DNA of 64,000 nucleotides from Methanobrevibacter sp. (lineage in GTDB: Archaea; Methanobacteriota; Methanobacteria; Methanobacteriales; Methanobacteriaceae): the NCBI GenBank assembly GCA_017407115.1, contig JAFQXD010000042.1:1-64000 (forward strand). Reading direction: 5' to 3'. Below are positions 1-7,503 of the stretch, piece after piece. Under the pieces are notes generated by a model. It was not told the origin of the DNA and ran no database searches. It saw nothing but the letters and a program-made list of their open reading frames with translations. Numbering within the stretch: position 1 is the stretch's first letter; each line of letters opens with the position of its first letter. Made by a program: the position numbers and the translations under genes.

Positions 1-117
1 AAAAAGAAAATAAAAATGGACAATGTTTCCGACGATAATATCAATCTTATTATAGAAATTTGGGAAAAATATTATCAAACAGTCCGTTCATCAATATTAG
101 ATTTTATGAAGAAATAA
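1..117 (+). CDS. C-terminal end of an unknown protein (partial)
   Basis: An open frame enters from the left edge and stops at TAA 115-117, giving 38 residues that end in ILDFMKK. The start lies outside the window. The fragment is lysine- and isoleucine-rich and too short to assign. A hairpin follows at 143-166. Confidence 0.5.
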   Translation, partial: KKKIKMDNVSDDNINLIIEIWEKYYQTVRSSILDFMKK

Positions 118-142
118 ATATATTGCTATACCTCATAGCATC

Positions 143-166
143 GGGAATACTTTGCAGAGTATTCCC
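143..166 (+). terminator. Hairpin after the first partial gene
   Basis: A perfect 9-bp stem (GGGAATACT / AGTATTCCC) is followed by a weak T-rich stretch. It probably ends the transcript of the gene entering from the left. Confidence 0.55.
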
Positions 167-172
167 ATTTCT

Positions 173-180
173 TATAAATA
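173..180 (+). promoter_or_regulatory. T4-type late promoter box upstream of homing endonuclease
   Basis: An exact TATAAATA lies 36 bases upstream of the ATG at 217, leaving room for a leader of about 30 nt that contains GAGG. It directly follows the hairpin at 143-166. Confidence 0.5.
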
Positions 181-216
181 ATACAAAGCCTGCAAGCTTT
201 AAAAATGAGGTATAGT

Positions 217-984
217 ATGATTTGCCAAATATGTGGTAAAGAATGTGATGGTTCACAAGGTTTGACCTCACATGCATCAAAAGCACACGGAATGACATCA
301 AAAGAATATTATGACAGGTTTATCAAAAAACCTGGTGAAGGTATTTGTCCTATTTGTGGAAAACCTACTAATTTTATCAAATTCGGCAGAGGATATAGCA
401 AGCACTGTAATTATTCATGTAGTTCAACTGATCCAGTAACAAATAAACAACGGAATGAAACATATTCATTATTGCATGATAGAACAGAAATAATGAAATC
501 AGCATATAAGAGATATGAAGAACGCACTGGATATGCTCATCCTTCTCAAAACCCAGCAGTTAAAGAACAAAAATATAAGACAAAAATGGAAAATTACCAA
601 ACAGGTAAAATAAAATTAGGTTATGTAAAATCGCAAGCAGAAACAGAAATATTTAATTTTATAGAATCTTTATATCATGATACGATTGTACGGAATGTCC
701 ATAATATAATCCCACATCGTGAATTAGATATTTATTTACCTGACATACGTAAAGCAATAGAATATAATGGAACATATTGGCATGCTGATCCAAGATTTTA
801 TAATGAAAATGATATTGTAACTAGAAAACATATTCCTGCAAAAGACATATGGAATAATGATAAAGAAAAACAGAGTTTATGTGAAAGTTATAATATACAG
901 CTATTAACTATATGGGAATATGATTATACCCATAATAAAGATTATATTTTCCAGCAAATAAAGGAGTTCATAAATATTATATAA
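217..984 (+). CDS. Free-standing homing endonuclease, zinc finger plus Vsr/EDxHD-like nuclease
   Basis: This is a probable site-specific DNA nuclease that spreads its own gene. The N-terminus carries two zinc-binding segments (CQICGKEC with paired His; CPICGKPTNF with a later HCNYSC). The C-terminal half has ELDIYLPD followed by AIEYNGTYWHAD, which resembles the E-D-x-H-D core of Vsr-like homing endonucleases such as I-Bth0305I. I chose the ATG at 217 over the one at 205 because GAGG lies just upstream of 217 and nothing comparable precedes 205. The gene is more AT-rich than the genes right after it, which fits a mobile gene. A second protein with the same N-terminal finger but another nuclease core is at 24086. 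Confidence 0.75.
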   Translation: MICQICGKECDGSQGLTSHASKAHGMTSKEYYDRFIKKPGEGICPICGKPTNFIKFGRGYSKHCNYSCSSTDPVTNKQRNETYSLLHDRTEIMKSAYKRYEERTGYAHPSQNPAVKEQKYKTKMENYQTGKIKLGYVKSQAETEIFNFIESLYHDTIVRNVHNIIPHRELDIYLPDIRKAIEYNGTYWHADPRFYNENDIVTRKHIPAKDIWNNDKEKQSLCESYNIQLLTIWEYDYTHNKDYIFQQIKEFINII

Positions 985-995
985 AAAGGAGAACG

Positions 996-1751
996 ATGTT
1001 TACGAACGACTATTGCCAATATGTCTACGATTACTTCAATAAGGATTTCTTCCAGAAAGAACTTGGGGTTAAGCTTGGGAAGTGTACAATCTTCACCAAC
1101 AAGAAAGGTGATGCGAAGAAGATCTTTCCATCCAGCTTGAATGGGGATAAGGAGGATGACCCGTTTGGTCTTTCCATAACTCTGTTAGGTCATAATTATA
1201 TCTGGATTAACCCGTTACTCCTCAATAACAAGAAGATCCTGGTTAACACCATTCTCCATGAGATGATTCACCTGTACGTCAATGCGATGGGTAATAACGG
1301 ATCCAGGCGTTACCGTCAAGGACATGGAAAGCTTTGGACCCAGACTGCGAAGTATGCCCAGTCGTTGTACGGGGAAGACCTCGGTAACATCGAACAATTC
1401 GCAACCAAAGACGAGATGAAGAAATATAACCATTATTACGGAATCAGAACAACTAAGTCTCTGGTTAATGCGTATCTGGTTAAGCTCACGTCAGGTGATT
1501 TGGTTCCGATGAAGGATTTAACTCCGGAACAGATTGTGGAACTCCAGGGGATGAATATCATTGGTATTTACCAGGTGAAACCAGGAATCCAGCAGGAACC
1601 GAACAAGCGCGTAACGAAATTTATCGATTGGGACACGCTTATCGATTGTATCGAAAACGGAATCGATTATGAAACAGAATCGGTTTGCGGGCATTTACGC
1701 ATCAAGATAGGAGAAGATACCGATACCGTTTGGTTAAGGAGAAGAGATTAG
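996..1751 (+). CDS. SprT-like zinc metalloprotease
   Basis: A predicted zinc peptidase of 251 residues. The zinc-binding HExxH motif is HEMIH (H88, E89, H92), with a third candidate ligand at H110 in RQGHGKLW, the spacing of SprT/Spartan-type proteins. Cellular relatives cut DNA-protein crosslinks; that role is inferred here. The C-terminal third matches nothing I recognise. AAGGAG five bases before the ATG is a strong ribosome binding site. Codon use is C-ending and the GC content is higher than in the upstream endonuclease. A fused terminator-promoter follows at 1792-1826. Confidence 0.75.
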   Translation: MFTNDYCQYVYDYFNKDFFQKELGVKLGKCTIFTNKKGDAKKIFPSSLNGDKEDDPFGLSITLLGHNYIWINPLLLNNKKILVNTILHEMIHLYVNAMGNNGSRRYRQGHGKLWTQTAKYAQSLYGEDLGNIEQFATKDEMKKYNHYYGIRTTKSLVNAYLVKLTSGDLVPMKDLTPEQIVELQGMNIIGIYQVKPGIQQEPNKRVTKFIDWDTLIDCIENGIDYETESVCGHLRIKIGEDTDTVWLRRRD

Positions 1752-1791
1752 AATCTTCTATTATTAACTGAAATACAAAAAATCCAGAAAT

Positions 1792-1817
1792 CTAGGGTTT
1801 ACGAAGCCCTAGGTTTT
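1792..1817 (+). terminator. Terminator hairpin overlapping a promoter
   Basis: A 9-bp stem (CTAGGGTTT / AAGCCCTAG, one G-T pair, loop ACG) is followed by GTTTTT. The loop and 3' part of the 5' arm coincide with the -35 box of the promoter at 1798-1826. Confidence 0.7.
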
Positions 1818-1826
1818 TATTATATT
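1798..1826 (+). promoter_or_regulatory. Sigma-70-like promoter for gene 1849
   Basis: TTTACG (1798-1803), 17-base spacer, TATATT (1821-1826). The spacer is the second arm and T-tract of the preceding terminator. It leaves a leader of about 16 nt with AGAGGA before the ATG at 1849. Confidence 0.7.
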
Positions 1827-1848
1827 ATGTGCATAACCAAGAGGATTT

Positions 1849-2619
1849 ATGACTCATTCTGATTACATCGCAAACAAGATTAACATGTCGGCGCGATTGA
1901 AAGCCGACGTGGAACAACTCCAAAAGACAATCGAATACAAGACCGCGAGCGCGAACGCTATTGATGCATATCTGGAAGCTGATAAACAGCGCGAAAAACA
2001 TAAGAACAGCGTCATGTGGCGTGTTAATATGCAGAAAGCTATCGCATTGGCTAAAACTGCTGTCGAACATGGTAAGAAGATTTATGGTGACAGTTTCTGT
2101 TGTCCAGTATTCATTAACAATCTGATTCAATTCGAATCGAAATTGAACTACATGATTCAAAAATATCCGGAAGAGTATTTGAGTAGTGAAGACCAGTTCC
2201 ACTCTGCCGCAATCGGTCCTGGAAATGACCATGTGGTTGAAGTCGATGACGAACACCATGTCGAATCTATCGAAGCTCCGAACCGGAAAGAAAAGGCATC
2301 GAAACATGACTGGACTCCCGAAGAAATTGGTCATTTGTTACATGGTGACCATGACTATCTCCGCGAAAAGGTCGGTCTGACGTATGACCAGCTCGGTGGT
2401 AAAACTCGTGAACTCGGTTATGTTTTCCGTTACAACAACCCGGTTAATAAGCCGAAGGTATTTAACCGACTCGTGATTGGTTGTCACCCCGACTGGTTGG
2501 AGATGATTAAGAACGGAGACGTTGACGAATTGATTGATGTCCAGAAAATCCGTCCGTCCGCTATCGCCAGTGTTGCGAAGAAAAATGGATTCGATATTCC
2601 TGCCCGCTGTCTCGTATAG
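1849..2619 (+). CDS. Unknown protein with a possible SANT/Myb-like C-terminal segment
   Basis: A hypothetical protein of 256 residues. The first half is helical and charged. Around residues 150-185 the stretch WTPEEIGHLLHG, then LTYDQLGGKTRELG, resembles the spacing of SANT/Myb-type helices that bind DNA; this is inference. It has its own promoter and an AGAGGA ribosome binding site. Composition matches the neighbouring SprT-like gene and not the AT-rich bulk. Confidence 0.6.
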   Translation: MTHSDYIANKINMSARLKADVEQLQKTIEYKTASANAIDAYLEADKQREKHKNSVMWRVNMQKAIALAKTAVEHGKKIYGDSFCCPVFINNLIQFESKLNYMIQKYPEEYLSSEDQFHSAAIGPGNDHVVEVDDEHHVESIEAPNRKEKASKHDWTPEEIGHLLHGDHDYLREKVGLTYDQLGGKTRELGYVFRYNNPVNKPKVFNRLVIGCHPDWLEMIKNGDVDELIDVQKIRPSAIASVAKKNGFDIPARCLV

Positions 2620-2644
2620 CGTCTGATTAGAAGTAAAATTAAAG

Positions 2645-2672
2645 TCCGGGGTTACAAAACTCCGGATTTTTT
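2645..2672 (+). terminator. Terminator hairpin overlapping a promoter
   Basis: Stem TCCGGGGTT / AACTCCGGA (nine pairs, one G-T) with loop ACAA, then TTTTTT. It ends the transcript of gene 1849 and shares bases with the -35 box and spacer of the next promoter. Confidence 0.75.
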
Positions 2673-2679
2673 CTATATT
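2651..2679 (+). promoter_or_regulatory. Sigma-70-like promoter for the small gene at 2703
   Basis: GTTACA (2651-2656), 17-base spacer, TATATT (2674-2679). The downstream sequence ATGAACAT recurs at the promoter at 6883-6911. Confidence 0.7.
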
Positions 2680-2702
2680 ATGAACATAAACAAGAGGTTA
2701 AT

Positions 2703-2855
2703 ATGAAAAAGTTCCTTATCAACGTCATTACATTCATTCCGAAAGTCATCATTGGAATCATCAGTTTGGTAGTAGTAGGAGTTTTGTGGGGTTATGTCAT
2801 GGCCAAGATTGGACTCGGTAAGGTGTTTGGATTCTTGACCTGCGATGGTAATTAA
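2703..2855 (+). CDS. Small single-membrane-segment protein
   Basis: A 50-residue protein. A hydrophobic run over residues 8-33 (VITFIPKVIIGIISLVVVGV) is long enough to cross a membrane, after the positively charged start MKK. AAGAGG precedes the ATG. Its own promoter and C-ending codons support a real gene. Function unknown. Confidence 0.6.
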   Translation: MKKFLINVITFIPKVIIGIISLVVVGVLWGYVMAKIGLGKVFGFLTCDGN

Positions 2856-2873
2856 TTGATACCTTCCAGTCCA

Positions 2874-2881
2874 TATAAATA
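2874..2881 (+). promoter_or_regulatory. Late promoter box four bases from a start codon
   Basis: TATAAATA is followed by ATAT and then the ATG of gene 2886. With the T4 start distance, transcription would begin at the start codon. Confidence 0.7.
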
Positions 2882-2885
2882 ATAT

Positions 2886-3323
2886 ATGAATTGGAAGGAT
2901 TACATCACAGAAGCTGAGGAGATTCTCGAACAGAACCAACTCGACGAGAAAATGGTACGGAAATACCATGTCGAGAAGGGTTTAAAGAAAGTAAAGATAG
3001 TCTCCGATAAGCCTGGTTACAGAATCGAATACGACGATAATCACCAACCCCATGAGGTGAAGATTACCAAGGCGGAAGAAATGCATCGTCGTATGGGCGC
3101 AAAGGTCGGTAAGTTAAAGCACAATAAGGCGCGAGAACAGGCATTGCGTAAAAAGTCTTTCCTTAAGCGTGAAAGAATCCACCTGGATTACGATAAGGAT
3201 GTTCCAGAGCTTAATACCAGGCGAGAACAAGGAGAAACCCTTAAATCCGACAAGAAAGGTTGGTTAAAACAGAAACTCCAGAATCTTAAGGACAAGCTGA
3301 TGAAGGACATCGTTAAAGTATAA
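2886..3323 (+). CDS. Small basic late protein, possibly packaged
   Basis: A 145-residue, lysine- and arginine-rich protein without a recognised domain. The start MNWKDYITEAEEIL resembles the T4 capsid-targeting pattern (short amphipathic start with an acidic residue after an aromatic one); this is a weak similarity. No Shine-Dalgarno sequence is present; a TATAAATA box lies four bases before the ATG. Late expression plus a basic character would suit an internal virion protein. Confidence 0.6.
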   Translation: MNWKDYITEAEEILEQNQLDEKMVRKYHVEKGLKKVKIVSDKPGYRIEYDDNHQPHEVKITKAEEMHRRMGAKVGKLKHNKAREQALRKKSFLKRERIHLDYDKDVPELNTRREQGETLKSDKKGWLKQKLQNLKDKLMKDIVKV

Positions 3324-3328
3324 AAAAG

Positions 3329-3349
3329 AACCGGTTGTTATGACCGGTT
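3329..3349. terminator. Bidirectional terminator between convergent genes
   Basis: Stem AACCGGT / ACCGGTT with T-rich tails on both strands. It separates gene 2886 (plus) from the last gene of array A (minus). Confidence 0.75.
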
Positions 3350-3352
3350 TTC

Positions 3353-3766
3353 TTATATCTCCTTTAACAAATCTTCCGTTCTAACTGCATCCAGTTCTGC
3401 TTTCACTTCTGCGATATGGTCATGGATCCACCATTCAGGGTAAATCACTCCGTTTATATTGATTATATGCCTAAAGTAATAGATTTGCCCACAATCATGT
3501 CCTTTATGGTCCGTCTCTAATATTCTGGCAGGATATTTGTACCTGAAAATTGGAATGCCTAACGATTTACGATTAACCCATGCTGCGCTGATTAAGAGAA
3601 CATCGCTGAGTTCGTTATAAACAGGAGAATGTTTTTCTCCAACTATGTACCATGTTCCCATGTCATTCTTCAATTCCGGCTTGGAGATATAAAAGTATGA
3701 ATCTAACTCCCAAACTGGAACACCATCAGACTTGGTGTAACTCCTTAACTCCTGTACCTTAATCAT
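3353..3766 (-). CDS. Array A paralog 9 (unknown family)
   Basis: A 137-residue protein closely similar to its upstream neighbour (shared MIKxQExRSY, TWYIVGE/IWYIVGE, INGxIYPEWWI). The C-terminal segment HIAEVKAELDAVRTEDLLKE carries the signature of the whole nine-gene array. The start overlaps the previous stop by 8 nt (ATGATTAA), which implies translational coupling. Function unknown. Confidence 0.75.
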   Translation of the reverse strand: MIKVQELRSYTKSDGVPVWELDSYFYISKPELKNDMGTWYIVGEKHSPVYNELSDVLLISAAWVNRKSLGIPIFRYKYPARILETDHKGHDCGQIYYFRHIININGVIYPEWWIHDHIAEVKAELDAVRTEDLLKEI

Positions 3767-4169
3767 CCATCTCCTTTAATAAGTCTTCCGTACATACATC
3801 GCTTAGTTCTGCCTGTACCTCGCTGATATGATCTAAGATCCACCATTCCGGATAAATAATACCATTTATGTCGATTATGTACCTGATATAATACACCTGA
3901 CCTTTCTTATGGCCACGATGATCCTCGTGTAATACCCTAGTCGGAAAACGATAGTGCAGGAGTGGAACCCAACCCTCGCGTTTCTGGTACAGGGATGAAG
4001 CAGGAACAGGATAATCGCGCTGGCGAATCCTAGCATCACCCTCACCTACGATGTACCATATTCCATCATACTGTTGCAATCGGGGTTTGGACATGTAGAA
4101 GGTACAATCCCATTCCCATACTGGATTACGGTACGAATCATAACTCCTTATCTCCTGGATCTTAATCAT
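3759..4169 (-). CDS. Array A paralog 8 (unknown family)
   Basis: A 136-residue member that ends HISEVQAELSDVCTEDLLKE followed by MDD. It is the nearest relative of paralog 9, a recent duplication. It overlaps both neighbours by 8 nt. Function unknown. Confidence 0.75.
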   Translation of the reverse strand: MIKIQEIRSYDSYRNPVWEWDCTFYMSKPRLQQYDGIWYIVGEGDARIRQRDYPVPASSLYQKREGWVPLLHYRFPTRVLHEDHRGHKKGQVYYIRYIIDINGIIYPEWWILDHISEVQAELSDVCTEDLLKEMDD

Positions 4170-4539
4170 CTATCTCCTGTATTACCTTTTCCGTATGTAT
4201 GTCCTCGATCAGCGCCTTAACCTCAATGAAATGCTCCAGGAGATATGGGTAATCATATACCTTACCATCAATCAGCAAGTCGATGTCATGGGTACGTTTG
4301 GTGTAATCGATTTCCGCGTAATCACCAATCCAGTCATGCGCGAAATGACCAATATATGCCAACGAGGTTTTCTTTTTCCGGTCATACACCGATATATAAG
4401 TATTATCCTGTAAATCTAATTGATTCATGTAAGATGAAACCAGTTTTTGCTTCTCTATTACTGGATCTATCGTATCTTCCAGATGCGTTTCTGTACCGTG
4501 AGAATAATAGCTTGTAACTTTAAACTGTACCCTACTCAT
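4162..4539 (-). CDS. Array A paralog 7 (unknown family)
   Basis: A 125-residue member with a divergent N-terminal half but the common end (HFIEVKALIEDIHTEKVIQE then IDD). It starts ATGAGTAG, sharing 8 nt with the stop of the upstream gene. Confidence 0.7.
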   Translation of the reverse strand: MSRVQFKVTSYYSHGTETHLEDTIDPVIEKQKLVSSYMNQLDLQDNTYISVYDRKKKTSLAYIGHFAHDWIGDYAEIDYTKRTHDIDLLIDGKVYDYPYLLEHFIEVKALIEDIHTEKVIQEIDD

Positions 4540-4981
4540 CCATCGCCTTCAGATATAATTCCGTATTGTAATCGCTGATCCAGGACTGTACCTGGGGGAA
4601 GTTCTTCTCTATATCCTCGTACCAATATTCCGTATCATTTATGACCAGACAGAAGAAAGGACCATGATTCGTCTCTACAGTTGGAGGAGGATCTTCCATA
4701 CAGTCCTTATGGTTAATGTTACAACCATTAAACCAATCGCTATACCGTATTGTACCATCTTCCTCAATCTCTGACAGGTTTAACGTAACAGCTATAACCT
4801 CATTGTTATGGATATTATACCATTCCTGCCGATGTAACACAAGCGGTTTTGGAAGATCTATATCCTCGCTGACCCATTCTAATTTCCCCAATGTACCACG
4901 AAGGGTTAGATCCTGTCCATTTACCTTTCCGTGAATGTACATCCTGTTATGACCCTTGAAATATTTTCTCAATTTAATCAT
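4532..4981 (-). CDS. Array A paralog 6 (unknown family)
   Basis: A 149-residue member. The end reads VINDTEYWYEDIEKNFPQ, then a helix closing with TELYLKAMDE. A central segment is rich in Asn, Cys and Pro (FNGCNINHKDCMEDPPP). Overlaps of 8 nt on both sides. Confidence 0.7.
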   Translation of the reverse strand: MIKLRKYFKGHNRMYIHGKVNGQDLTLRGTLGKLEWVSEDIDLPKPLVLHRQEWYNIHNNEVIAVTLNLSEIEEDGTIRYSDWFNGCNINHKDCMEDPPPTVETNHGPFFCLVINDTEYWYEDIEKNFPQVQSWISDYNTELYLKAMDE

Positions 4982-5321
4982 CTGTAATTTCCTCGATTAG
5001 CTGTCTAGCAACAGCATCGCTTATGATCGCCGACATTTCCATCTCATGGGAGTAAATGTCACTGTACCTGTACTCCTTACCATCTATCTCCAGATAGGTT
5101 TCGTAGTTCAGGAACGTACCAAGCTGGAACTGGCAATGAGGAACAGGGATAGAGGGAAGATGGAATTCTAGTTCCAGCTTGTACTCCCTTAATTCTGGTT
5201 GGTACTTACGGTTTAATGGTGTAGGTTTAGCTTTATGAAGAACGATCGGATGCGATATATCCGGAATATCCGTACTATCAAAAGCTTTCTCGTTAAATGC
5301 CTTCGAAACCACTTTGATCAT
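4974..5321 (-). CDS. Array A paralog 5 (unknown family)
   Basis: A 115-residue member with the same last strand and helix (EIDGKEYRYSDIYSHEME) and ending LIEEITDD. I prefer the ATG at 5321 because MIKV is the usual start of the array; an in-frame ATG at 5324 also exists. The upstream gene runs past this start because its usual stop is lost. Confidence 0.7.
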   Translation of the reverse strand: MIKVVSKAFNEKAFDSTDIPDISHPIVLHKAKPTPLNRKYQPELREYKLELEFHLPSIPVPHCQFQLGTFLNYETYLEIDGKEYRYSDIYSHEMEMSAIISDAVARQLIEEITDD

Positions 5322-5643
5322 CATCTATCTCCTGTAACAGCTTTTCCGTATGCATACGATCGAATAATACCTTAAGTTCAGCGTAATGTTCCTTCACCTG
5401 TGCTTCATCGTACTCTTTATCGTCTATCACCAAAATGGTACGGGTTGTTCTGTGCCCGTCCTTATCTATCTTCCATGTATCACCTATCCTGTCCCAAGTA
5501 CACCCATTAGGAAATTCATCCCAATGATAGATAATAGCTGGTACGGAACTCCTATCATCGAGGTGTACATCAATGATGGGTGTGTCTTCTACCTTCTCCT
5601 CTGGTGTTCCGAGGTTAGATATTGTACGTAACATGATTACCAT
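5293..5643 (-). CDS. Array A paralog 4 with an extended C-terminus
   Basis: A 116-residue member. It reaches the normal family end (TEKLLQEIDD) but then reads on for DQSGFEGI because the expected TAA after GATGAT has become CAA preceded by one more GAT. The result is an overlap of about 30 nt with the next gene instead of 8. The rest of the protein looks intact. Confidence 0.7.
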   Translation of the reverse strand: MVIMLRTISNLGTPEEKVEDTPIIDVHLDDRSSVPAIIYHWDEFPNGCTWDRIGDTWKIDKDGHRTTRTILVIDDKEYDEAQVKEHYAELKVLFDRMHTEKLLQEIDDDQSGFEGI

Positions 5644-5975
5644 TCTATCTCCTGCGTTATGGTTTCGAGGTTTATTTCCGTTTCATAGTCTGACATTGCT
5701 GTCATAAGCTTTGTTGATTCTTCCTTGATTGAATAGGAGCGTACCCATTGCGAGGTGATTAGCTCCAGGAAGATACTGTCGGATTCGATCCAATTCCGGT
5801 TGATTCGCATATGGATCGGGGGTTGTCCCATGTCATCCTGGATCCAATACTCCAGTTGAAACACTCCATCCTGGAGATAATACCTGTATCCGTTGACCAG
5901 CTCATCGATTACTGGTCCTGGTTGTTCGGAAAGATCTTCTCGCGGATTCTGTACCATATAATGAACCTTAACCAT
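5637..5975 (-). CDS. Array A paralog 3 (unknown family)
   Basis: A 112-residue member and one of the more divergent: its C-terminal helix reads TAMSDYETEINLETITQE and ends EIEW. The overlap with the next start is 7 nt (ATGGTAA). Confidence 0.65.
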   Translation of the reverse strand: MVKVHYMVQNPREDLSEQPGPVIDELVNGYRYYLQDGVFQLEYWIQDDMGQPPIHMRINRNWIESDSIFLELITSQWVRSYSIKEESTKLMTAMSDYETEINLETITQEIEW

Positions 5976-6336
5976 CTATATCCTCCAACAGGTGTTCCGT
6001 CTCGTTTATGTCCAGTAACGACCGTACCTCTGCGATATGGGTTACGATCTCGGGGTAACGCCATTCCTTACCATCTATCTCCAACCATGAGTCATGATTG
6101 GTGAATCGACCCAGCCTGACTTTATGCATCTGATGTACCTTTTCTATATCGGTAAGGTAATACCAATGGGGATTATCGTAATACTGGATCTCCAAGTACT
6201 TGTTATCGATTGCGTCTACTTGCCGTTCCATTTTATGTGGATCCACGTCCATGAGTCGTAAATTGACCAGGTGATATACCTCACTGGGATGAGGATCCTC
6301 GTTCAGGTCCGGAATATGGAGTAACACCTTAACCAT
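5968..6336 (-). CDS. Array A paralog 2 (unknown family)
   Basis: A 122-residue member with the typical end (EIDGKEWRYPEIVTHIAEV, then TEHLLEDIDG). It begins MVKVLLHIPD and overlaps the upstream stop by 8 nt (ATGGTTAA). Confidence 0.75.
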   Translation of the reverse strand: MVKVLLHIPDLNEDPHPSEVYHLVNLRLMDVDPHKMERQVDAIDNKYLEIQYYDNPHWYYLTDIEKVHQMHKVRLGRFTNHDSWLEIDGKEWRYPEIVTHIAEVRSLLDINETEHLLEDIDG

Positions 6337-6787
6337 CTATCTCCTCCAGTAATGTATCGGTACGGATCTGGTCCAGGAGAATGCGTAAGTCATTCAAATG
6401 ATCCTGTACATACTGGTTGTTATACTCCGTTCCGTCTATGATCAAGGTACAGTAACGATAGACCTGGATGTGTTTGACCTGTGGACTCATCTGGAATTCT
6501 TCTTCATATCTGGCGCGATCTATGTCTGTTATCTCATGATCCTCACCCATCGTGAATACCCAGTTTTTCTCCGTTCTTCTGAAGAAATAATTATCGTATT
6601 CTTCCTGTCCATCCTGATCCTGTACTCGCTTAACCGTACCATCAACTGTCATGTTATTATGATTCATCACGAAATGATCCAGAGAAACGGAACATGGATC
6701 CAACAGGAAATCGAGGTACCACGTTCCTGGAATGATTCCTTCCCTACTGTACTTATACCTGTAATTCCGTACTAAAACACTATGCAT
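6329..6787 (-). CDS. Array A paralog 1, first gene of the nine-gene operon
   Basis: A 152-residue member starting MHSVLVRNY and ending DQIRTDTLLEEIDG. I chose the ATG at 6787 because GGAG lies five bases upstream, and because the promoter at 6814-6842 would put the longer start (6835) outside the transcript. The leader holds an eight-codon frame, MELLEMYA, whose stop overlaps this ATG by 8 nt like the rest of the array. Confidence 0.7.
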   Translation of the reverse strand: MHSVLVRNYRYKYSREGIIPGTWYLDFLLDPCSVSLDHFVMNHNNMTVDGTVKRVQDQDGQEEYDNYFFRRTEKNWVFTMGEDHEITDIDRARYEEEFQMSPQVKHIQVYRYCTLIIDGTEYNNQYVQDHLNDLRILLDQIRTDTLLEEIDG

Positions 6788-6813
6788 ACATCTCCAGTAA
6801 TTCCATATCCCCA

Positions 6814-6842
6814 AATATAACAAATCTTTCATCATCTGTCAA
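6814..6842 (-). promoter_or_regulatory. Sigma-70-like promoter for array A
   Basis: On the minus strand: TTGACA (6842-6837), 17-base spacer, TATATT (6819-6814) followed by TG. It is divergent from the promoter at 6883-6911, with about 40 bases between them. Confidence 0.75.
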
Positions 6843-6882
6843 TACCCTAGTTGTCTGAAAAATAAAATATACAGAATTAGTA

Positions 6883-6911
6883 TTGACAATTATTCTAAAT
6901 TTTTCTATATT
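6883..6911 (+). promoter_or_regulatory. Sigma-70-like promoter for the small gene at 6912
   Basis: TTGACA (6883-6888), 17-base spacer, TATATT (6906-6911), then ATGAACATG. Both match the host consensus well. Confidence 0.75.
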
Positions 6912-7022
6912 ATGAACATGAACGAACGAATTGACAACATCAAGCATTTCATTGGTCTCGGCATCATTAACATTGTTTGCCGCATCTGTAACATCCATTA
7001 TCTGCACGTTATCAAGAGTTAA
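6912..7022 (+). CDS. Very small hydrophobic protein
   Basis: A 36-residue frame starting MNMNERIDNI (a second ATG at 6918 would give 34). The middle, GLGIINIVCRICNI, is hydrophobic with a CxxC pair. Codons are C-ending (ATC, CTC, GGC, CGC) as in gene 7123, which favours a real gene. The -10 box abuts the first ATG, so a transcript would have almost no leader. Confidence 0.45.
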   Translation: MNMNERIDNIKHFIGLGIINIVCRICNIHYLHVIKS

Positions 7023-7051
7023 CTGCAAAAAAGAAAATCTAGAATTTAGGG

Positions 7052-7080
7052 TTTACAAATCAATCAAATTTAACTATATT
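7052..7080 (+). promoter_or_regulatory. Sigma-70-like promoter for gene 7123
   Basis: TTTACA (7052-7057), 17-base spacer, TATATT (7075-7080). The leader of about 35 nt contains AAAAGGA ahead of the ATG. Confidence 0.75.
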
Positions 7081-7122
7081 TAAATCATCGAAAACAACAA
7101 ATCATCAAAAGGAAAAATCATC

Positions 7123-7503
7123 ATGGAACAGATTATCAACATGATTCTCGGTCAGTCCAACATCAATCTCCAGGCATTCGGTTTGAACGTTCAGTCCGCT
7201 CAGACTGTCCAGCCGGTCACCGTCGAAGTTATCCAGGCAAAGATCAATCTCATCAAACAGCTCGATTCCATTCCGGCAGCTCATCAGTTTGTTGAAGATT
7301 TCCAGATTGAAACTGTGAACCAGCTGGACAGTCTGATGAAGATGGAAGCTGTCATCGGTGTCAAGCCGACCACTGAACAGCTCAATGGCATCAACATCAA
7401 GATTGATGCTATCATCAACGAACTCGAGACCAGTCTGAAGAACAAGATGCTCGCCAAGCTCAATGGTCTCGGACTCGGTGCTCTGAGTGGTCTGGTCCGC
7501 TAG
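7123..7503 (+). CDS. Unknown helical protein, probably strongly expressed
   Basis: A 126-residue protein with long amphipathic helices (for example QIETVNQLDSLMKMEAVIG) and the end GLGLGALSGLVR. It has a good promoter, an AAAAGGA ribosome binding site and C-ending codons, suggesting high early expression. It belongs to no family I recognise. The GC-rich island starts right after its stop. Confidence 0.65.
   Translation: MEQIINMILGQSNINLQAFGLNVQSAQTVQPVTVEVIQAKINLIKQLDSIPAAHQFVEDFQIETVNQLDSLMKMEAVIGVKPTTEQLNGINIKIDAIINELETSLKNKMLAKLNGLGLGALSGLVR

Noticed and set aside
6788..6835. Sixteen-residue extension of the first array A gene.
   Set aside because: It runs through the -10 box; the ATG at 6787 has GGAG and the usual 8-nt overlap.
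6780..7028. An 82-codon minus-strand frame just upstream of array A.
   Set aside because: It would need a TTG start, it contains the array A promoter near its end and covers the opposite-strand promoter and small gene at 6912. Only its last eight codons (MELLEMYA) would be transcribed.
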